Origin: Paraburkholderia elongata
GTDB taxonomy: Bacteria > Pseudomonadota > Gammaproteobacteria > Burkholderiales > Burkholderiaceae
Reading direction: 5' to 3'
Length of the DNA: 57,055 nt
Assembly (NCBI RefSeq): GCF_013177735.1
Contig: NZ_WOEZ01000211.1
Coordinates: 1-57,055 of the forward strand
This document shows positions 53,011 through 57,055 of this stretch, in pieces. Within the stretch, counting starts at the first letter, position 1, and the number at the start of each line of letters is the position of its first letter. Both the position numbers and the translations under genes were made by a program. The notes beneath the pieces were generated by a model that was not told where the DNA came from, searched no databases, and saw only the letters and a list, made by a program, of their open reading frames with translations.

Positions 53011-53043
53011 ATACTACGGAGCAAAGCTGAAGGAAACCTTAAG
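53011..53043 (-). promoter_or_regulatory. OmpR-family box and -10 upstream of hpnJ
   Basis: AGCTGAAGGAAACCTTAAG at 53025-53043 is identical over 19 bp to 46868-46886. Read on the minus strand it gives CTTAAG-N5-CTTCAG, then 10 bp, then TAGTAT (53016-53011), about 100 bp upstream of hpnJ. No -10 candidate faces the other way. The rest of the 415-bp gap holds the upstream region of ssuA and no gene that I can support. Confidence 0.78.
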
Positions 53044-53284
53044 AAAAATAGCCACAGCCCACATTGTTCTAAGTGGTTAATACCGGGCTCCGCCCCGCAT
53101 GCGCTTCCGTATGTTATAGGCGAAACACATTAATTGCAGTGCCGCTGCCTGTCAGCGCGCAACCTGTCTCGCCCAGTCGAACCAGCCGAGGACGAAGAAT
53201 GAGCGGCCCACGTCCGCCATAGCGGCCGTTCTGCTTTGATTGTGAGTTTTTATTCGTTCAGTTCAGCGCACGCATTGACTACAT

Positions 53285-53294
53285 TGACCGGTCA
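53285..53294. promoter_or_regulatory. Palindrome TGACCGGTCA upstream of the ssuA-like gene
   Basis: A perfect 10-bp palindrome ends 29 bp before the start of the sulfonate-type binding protein. It could be an operator, or part of a ribosome-proximal structure. No matching regulator is encoded nearby. Confidence 0.4.
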
Positions 53295-53323
53295 CAACTA
53301 AACGACCATCACAGGACCAGTCA

Positions 53324-54397
53324 ATGAAAATCCCGCGGGGCACGGCGCGCGTATCGTTTTCTTCGCTTTCTTCGATTTCCTCCTCACACCCGCAGCCTGC
53401 GAAACGCCTGCAAGCCGGCCTGAGTGCGTTGCTGGTCGCGGCAACGGCCACACTCGCCCTCCTCACACCGGGTATCGCACGGGCCGCGCCGCCTGCCGAA
53501 CTGAAACTCGACTACGCCTACTACTCGCCCGAAAGCCTCGTCATCAAGCGTAACGGCTGGCTCGAACAGGAACTCGCACCGCAGCACACCCAGGTCAAAT
53601 GGGTGCTGAGCCTCGGCAGCAATCGCGCGCTCGAATATCTGAACAGCGGCGCGATCGACATTGGCTCGACGGCGGGTCTGGCCGCCGTGCTCGCCAAAGC
53701 CAACGGCAATCCGATTCGCGCGGTGTACGTTTTCTCGCGCCCCGAATGGACCGCGCTCGTGGTACGCAAGGACTCGCCGATCAAAACCCTCGCGGACCTG
53801 AAGGGCAAGAAGATCGCCGCCACCAAGGGCACAGACCCGTTCCTCTTCGCATTGCGCGCCCTGCACACCGCGGGCCTTTCGCGCGACGACGTGGAAATCG
53901 TCAATCTTCAGCACCCGGACGGGCGCACCGCGCTCGCCAACGGCCAGGTGGACGCCTGGGCCGGCCTCGATCCGCACATGGCGGCCGCGCAAATCGACGA
54001 CGGCGCGAAGCTGCTGTATCGCAACGTCGACTTCAATACGTGGGGCTTGCTCGACGCCCGCGAGGATTTCGTCCGCGACCATCCCGAGACGCTCGCGCAG
54101 CTGCTCAAGGTGTACGAAAAAGCGCGCCTGTGGATCGCCGCGCATCCGGACGAAACCGCGAAGATCGTCGCGGAAGAATCGAAGCTGTCGCTGCCGGTCG
54201 CCAGACTGCAACTGAGCCGCAACGATTTCAGCCATCCGCAGCCGGGCGCGCAGCAACTCGCCGCGCTCAAGGCGGCCGCGCCGATTCTAGTGCAGGAGCA
54301 ACTGGTGAAACTGGGCACGGATTTGAATCAGGTCATCGACGCCCTGATCGACGTGAAGACGGCGCAGCCTGTTATCGCCGCGAACAGCGGCCAGTGA
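53324..54397 (+). CDS. Aliphatic sulfonate/taurine-type ABC substrate-binding protein
   Basis: A 357-residue periplasmic binding protein of the SsuA/TauA/NrtA family. A long basic leader is followed by a signal segment (about residues 30-55, cleavage after IARA). Then come LDYAYYSPESLVIKRNGWLEQELAP, SGAIDIGSTAGLAAVLAKANG, the lobe hinge LKGKKIAATKGTDPFLFALRAL and VDAWAGLDPHMA. It captures a sulfonate or related organosulfur compound. It is first of a binding protein-permease-ATPase unit. No FMN monooxygenase (SsuD/TauD) follows, so the substrate could be something else, such as a nitrile or thiamine precursor. Confidence 0.85.
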   Translation: MKIPRGTARVSFSSLSSISSSHPQPAKRLQAGLSALLVAATATLALLTPGIARAAPPAELKLDYAYYSPESLVIKRNGWLEQELAPQHTQVKWVLSLGSNRALEYLNSGAIDIGSTAGLAAVLAKANGNPIRAVYVFSRPEWTALVVRKDSPIKTLADLKGKKIAATKGTDPFLFALRALHTAGLSRDDVEIVNLQHPDGRTALANGQVDAWAGLDPHMAAAQIDDGAKLLYRNVDFNTWGLLDAREDFVRDHPETLAQLLKVYEKARLWIAAHPDETAKIVAEESKLSLPVARLQLSRNDFSHPQPGAQQLAALKAAAPILVQEQLVKLGTDLNQVIDALIDVKTAQPVIAANSGQ

Positions 54398-54447
54398 GCC
54401 ACCGCGCTCGCTGCGCCCACTGCTTGAAGAGTATGTGACCGACTCCC

Positions 54448-55350
54448 ATGGCTACCGACGAATCGCTCGCGCTTCATCACCGTTCGCATGTAACGGATGA
54501 CCTCGTGCTTTATCGCGCGCCGCAAGCTGCCGATGCATCGTCGCGCGTCGCGTCGCGGCCGCGTGACCCGCTCAAACGCTGGCGCATCGCCGGGTTGATC
54601 CTGCCGCTTGCCTTCCTTGCCGTGATCGAAGCGTTGGTGCGTGCTTCGGTGTTGCCGGAGCACCTCGTGCCGGCGCCAAGCACGATCGCTGAAACGCTGT
54701 GGCAACTGGGCGGCGAGCGTCTGGGCCGCCACATCGGTGCAAGCTCGATACGCGTACTCGCGGGTTTCGGCATCGGCTCCGCACTCGCCCTTCTGCTCGG
54801 TGCGGCAATGGGCTTGAGCCACCGCCTCGACGCACTTCTCGACCCCGCGTTTCAGGCGCTGCGCGCGATTCCGTCACTCGCCTGGGTGCCGATTCTGCTG
54901 CTGTGGTTGGGCATTGACGAAGCGCCGAAAATCACGCTCGTCGCCATCGGCGCGTTTTTTCCGGCGCAATTGAGCGTCGTGGCCGGCATTCGCGGCGTCG
55001 ACAGAAAGCTGATCGAACTCGGCGAAGTCAACCGTTTGAGCCCGCGGGCGCTATTCACGCGCATCCTGTTGCCCGCGTCCTTGCCACACATCTTCACTGG
55101 ACTGCGCACGGGCCTGAGTCTCGCGTGGATGTTCATGGTCGCTGCCGAGCTGATTGCCGCCACCCGCGGCCTCGGTTATCTACTGAGCGACGGCCGCGAA
55201 ACCGGCCGCCCCGATCTCGTGTTCGGCGCGATTCTGTTGCTCGCACTGCTCGGCAAGCTCAGCGACAGCATCCTTAAAACGATCGAAGCGCGCGTGCTGT
55301 CATGGCGCGATGCGGCGAACGACCGGTCTTCCTCACGAGGTGCGCGTTGA
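54448..55350 (+). CDS. SsuC-type ABC transporter permease
   Basis: A 300-residue permease with six spans (first at about residues 48-66). The ABC permease loop contains ELGEVNRLSPRALFTRILLPASLPHIFTGLRTGLSLAW, and ARGL-like WMFMVAAELIAATRGLGYLLSD is characteristic of the sulfonate/nitrate/taurine group. About 45 residues before the first span are polar and probably cytoplasmic. It lies 50 bp after the binding protein, and its stop overlaps the ATPase start. Confidence 0.88.
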   Translation: MATDESLALHHRSHVTDDLVLYRAPQAADASSRVASRPRDPLKRWRIAGLILPLAFLAVIEALVRASVLPEHLVPAPSTIAETLWQLGGERLGRHIGASSIRVLAGFGIGSALALLLGAAMGLSHRLDALLDPAFQALRAIPSLAWVPILLLWLGIDEAPKITLVAIGAFFPAQLSVVAGIRGVDRKLIELGEVNRLSPRALFTRILLPASLPHIFTGLRTGLSLAWMFMVAAELIAATRGLGYLLSDGRETGRPDLVFGAILLLALLGKLSDSILKTIEARVLSWRDAANDRSSSRGAR

Positions 55351-56123
55351 ACGCGGCAGATCTTTTAAATCAGCCGACGCTGCTCCAGGTTCGTGCCGTG
55401 AGCAAGCGCTACGAAGCGCGCGCGGTGCTCGAACGCGTGACGTTTGGTATCCGACGCGGAGAGATCGTGAGTCTGGTCGGCCCGAGCGGGTGCGGCAAGA
55501 GCACGCTGCTGCGCGTGCTGGCCGGCCTTGATCGCGACTTCGAGGGGGAGATTTTGCTCGACGGGCTGGCGCAACACGGCCCGTCGCCGCGCCTCGGCGT
55601 GATTTTTCAGGAGCCCCGCTTGCTGCCATGGCTGAGCGTGGCCGACAACGTCGCGTTTTCCGCCGGTCCACGGCGAGGCGCGGACCCGCATGTGGGGCAA
55701 CTGCTCGATGAGGTCGGTCTGGTCGGCACCGGCGCGGCGCTGCCCAAGCAGCTTTCAGGTGGCATGGCGCAACGCGTGGCGCTCGCGCGTGGCCTGTTCT
55801 CCCAGCCCGATCTGTTGCTGCTCGACGAGCCGTTCAGCGCCGTCGACGCCATGACCCGCATACGTCTGCAGGACCTGTTGTTATCGCTGACGCGCGCGCA
55901 CGCCACGGCGGCGCTGATCGTCACGCATGACCTGGATGAGGCGCTCTATCTGTCCGATCGCGTCCTGCTGCTCAACACGGCGGGCCAGCATGGCGCCGGA
56001 CGGCTGGTGCGCGACCTCGATGTGGCCGCGCCGCATCCGCGCGACCGGCGCGACGCCACGCTCGCCGGTGTGCGAAACGAATTGCTCGATGGGATTGGTG
56101 CGGTGCGAAACGCCTGCGCGTAA
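55347..56123 (+). CDS. SsuB-type ABC transporter ATP-binding protein
   Basis: About 258 residues: Walker A GPSGCGKST, Q-loop FQEPRLLPW, signature LSGGMAQRVALARGL, Walker B LLLLDEPFSAVD and switch His in VTHDLDEAL. The start is taken as the TTG at 55347, which overlaps the permease stop (TTGA) and follows ACGAGG by 8 bases. The ATG at 55302 would add a segment inside the permease gene. The Q-loop EPRLLPW matches the sulfonate/nitrate/taurine group. Confidence 0.88.
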   Translation: MNAADLLNQPTLLQVRAVSKRYEARAVLERVTFGIRRGEIVSLVGPSGCGKSTLLRVLAGLDRDFEGEILLDGLAQHGPSPRLGVIFQEPRLLPWLSVADNVAFSAGPRRGADPHVGQLLDEVGLVGTGAALPKQLSGGMAQRVALARGLFSQPDLLLLDEPFSAVDAMTRIRLQDLLLSLTRAHATAALIVTHDLDEALYLSDRVLLLNTAGQHGAGRLVRDLDVAAPHPRDRRDATLAGVRNELLDGIGAVRNACA

Positions 56124-56179
56124 CCAACTCGCGTTTTGTGCGAATTTGAGTGAAGAGCGCGAGCGAATCGCCCTCGCCC

Positions 56180-56225
56180 CCCTTAAAAATTCTGCTGGTC
56201 CGCACACCTGCGCGTGCGGACCAGC
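56180..56225 (-). terminator. Intrinsic terminator of the cold-shock gene
   Basis: A perfect 12-bp stem (GCTGGTCCGCAC with GTGCGGACCAGC, loop 56206-56213) starts 8 bases past the cold-shock stop on the minus strand. It is followed there by AGAATTTTTAAGG, a proper T-tract. It may also block read-through from the ABC operon on the other strand. Confidence 0.88.
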
Positions 56226-56233
56226 CACTGCTT

Positions 56234-56437
56234 TCACACCGGCTTGATATCCGCCGCCTGCTTGCCCTTCGGTCCCTGCTTGATTTCAAAGCTGACCTTC
56301 TGGTTTTCCTGCAGCGATTTGAAACCTTCGCTGCGAATTTCCGAGAAATGGGCAAACAGATCCTCGCCACCGTCGTCTGGTGTGATAAAGCCAAAGCCCT
56401 TCGCGTCATTGAACCACTTCACTGTACCGGTCGGCAT
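56234..56437 (-). CDS. Cold-shock family protein (CspA-like)
   Basis: A 67-residue single cold-shock domain with both nucleic-acid motifs: RNP1 KGFGFI and RNP2 DLFAHF, ending KGKQAADIKPV. It binds single-stranded RNA/DNA and melts RNA secondary structure in the cytosol. It has GAGGA 6 bases before the ATG and a strong intrinsic terminator just downstream. It is monocistronic. Whether it is cold-induced cannot be told from sequence; many CspA paralogues are constitutive. Confidence 0.95.
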   Translation of the reverse strand: MPTGTVKWFNDAKGFGFITPDDGGEDLFAHFSEIRSEGFKSLQENQKVSFEIKQGPKGKQAADIKPV

Positions 56438-56823
56438 GTCGATTCCTCATTTGCACCTTGGTTGATCGGGTTGCATTCGCCGTCTTTCGCCTGCTGCTTT
56501 CGACCGTTGCATCGAGTGCTGCTTTTGCCCACTCGTCGCACCATCCTCATGCTGCTGGTTCCCGCCGGTTATTGCGACCACTGCTTGACTTTACGCCTGT
56601 TTGCGCGGCGCCGCTCAGGCAGGCGTTTGTCCGCCGCGACAACGGGAGGAGCAAGGCCCGTGCCGCACACCTCCCGTGGGCACAGCGCGCGGGCGCAGCG
56701 CCGATGTGATCGCCCGCAATCAGATAAGATGGTTGCTATCGGCAGTCCATCCTTGGCCGCGCAGGTTCAGCCCAGTACCCCCGACCGCGCGACCTATCGT
56801 CTTCCCACTTACAGGAACCCAGC
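56438..56823. other. Divergent region between cold-shock and aldehyde dehydrogenase genes
   Basis: About 385 bases that must contain both promoters and probably a long leader for the cold-shock gene. A -10-like TAAGAT occurs near 56725 facing the dehydrogenase. I see no gene, repeat or convincing terminator in it. Confidence 0.5.
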
Positions 56824-57055
56824 ATGGCCACCTCGAGCTATACCGATACCCGACTTCTGATTAACGGCGAGTGGTGCGACGCCGCCAGCGGCAAAACCCT
56901 CGACGTCATCAATCCTGCCACCGGCAACGCCATCGGCAAGGTGGCTCACGCCGGCATCGCGGATCTGGACCGCGCCTTGGCCGCCGCACAGCGCGGCTTC
57001 GAAGCCTGGCGCAAGATTCCGGCCAACGAACGCGCCACCACCATGCGCAAAGCCG
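56824..57055 (+). CDS. NAD(P)-dependent aldehyde dehydrogenase, N-terminal part (runs off right edge)
   Basis: Only 77 codons are visible: MATSSYTDTRLLINGEW, then SGKTLDVINPATGNAIGKV and AAQRGFEAWRKIPANERA, the standard N-terminus of aldehyde dehydrogenases. It most resembles the succinate-semialdehyde dehydrogenase/4-hydroxy-type group, which would complete the GABA route begun by gabT at 43194. The catalytic Cys and Glu are outside the window, so the specificity is open. CAGGAA precedes the ATG by 6 bases. Confidence 0.85.
   Translation, partial: MATSSYTDTRLLINGEWCDAASGKTLDVINPATGNAIGKVAHAGIADLDRALAAAQRGFEAWRKIPANERATTMRKA

Overview
The window looks like chromosomal DNA of a Paraburkholderia/Burkholderia-type beta-proteobacterium. 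GC is high and G/C-ending codons dominate. The gene families also fit: a Porin_4-type porin, a 180-kDa NAD-glutamate dehydrogenase, hopanoid genes of the hpnI/J/L type, a MocR-gabT pair and phnW/phnCDE. The genus is inferred from memory of these families, not from a search. I saw no rRNA, tRNA, CRISPR array, prophage or transposase.

Layout. 0-3 kb: the end of one Hsp70-like gene and a second, DUF3731-type Hsp70 gene broken by an apparent internal deletion. 3-8.8 kb: EamA exporter, phnW with a divergent LysR regulator, an SDR oxidoreductase and an acetylpolyamine amidohydrolase. 8.8-13 kb: a LysR regulator divergent from an MHS transporter and an amidase. 13-19.3 kb: porin, a convergent copper-type trio (CopC, outer-membrane-like protein, DUF2946), a membrane-anchored TAXI protein and a ProQ/FinO RNA-binding protein. 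19.4-27.3 kb: an OmpR/QseB-like two-component system divergent from a complete RND efflux operon. 28-37.3 kb: nucleoside permease-like protein, CDF metal transporter, NAD-glutamate dehydrogenase, hydrolase and M14 peptidase. 37.5-41.5 kb: phnCDE and an EamA exporter. 41.5-44.5 kb: a MocR/GabR-type regulator and gabT. 45.3-52.9 kb: a GT21 glycosyltransferase, a second two-component system, and hpnL-hpnI-hpnJ. 53.3-57 kb: an ssuACB-like transporter, a cold-shock protein and the start of an aldehyde dehydrogenase.

Three signals stand out. First, a regulatory code of 6-bp CTTAAG-like half-sites spaced exactly 11 bp apart. Nine stand in a row between the first two-component system and the RND operon. 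An identical 19-bp two-half-site box precedes both the second two-component system (with the glycosyltransferase divergent from it) and hpnJ. At each candidate promoter a -10-like hexamer lies 10-11 bp past the last half-site, the geometry of promoters activated by OmpR-family regulators. This suggests one envelope-stress regulon joining efflux with hopanoid modification.

Second, three copies of a roughly 770-bp non-coding palindromic element (14283-15057, 27302-28068, 44489-45258). Each fills the space between two convergent genes almost from stop codon to stop codon. Their arms carry a hairpin whose two strands co-vary between copies, including a compensated indel, so the structure appears to be under selection.

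Third, phosphonate control: upstream of phnC there is a near-consensus PhoB box and a HutC/PhnF-type GntR palindrome, about 32 kb from phnW. Several 12-bp tandem repeats also sit at gene ends, one of them duplicating codons 2-13 of phnC.
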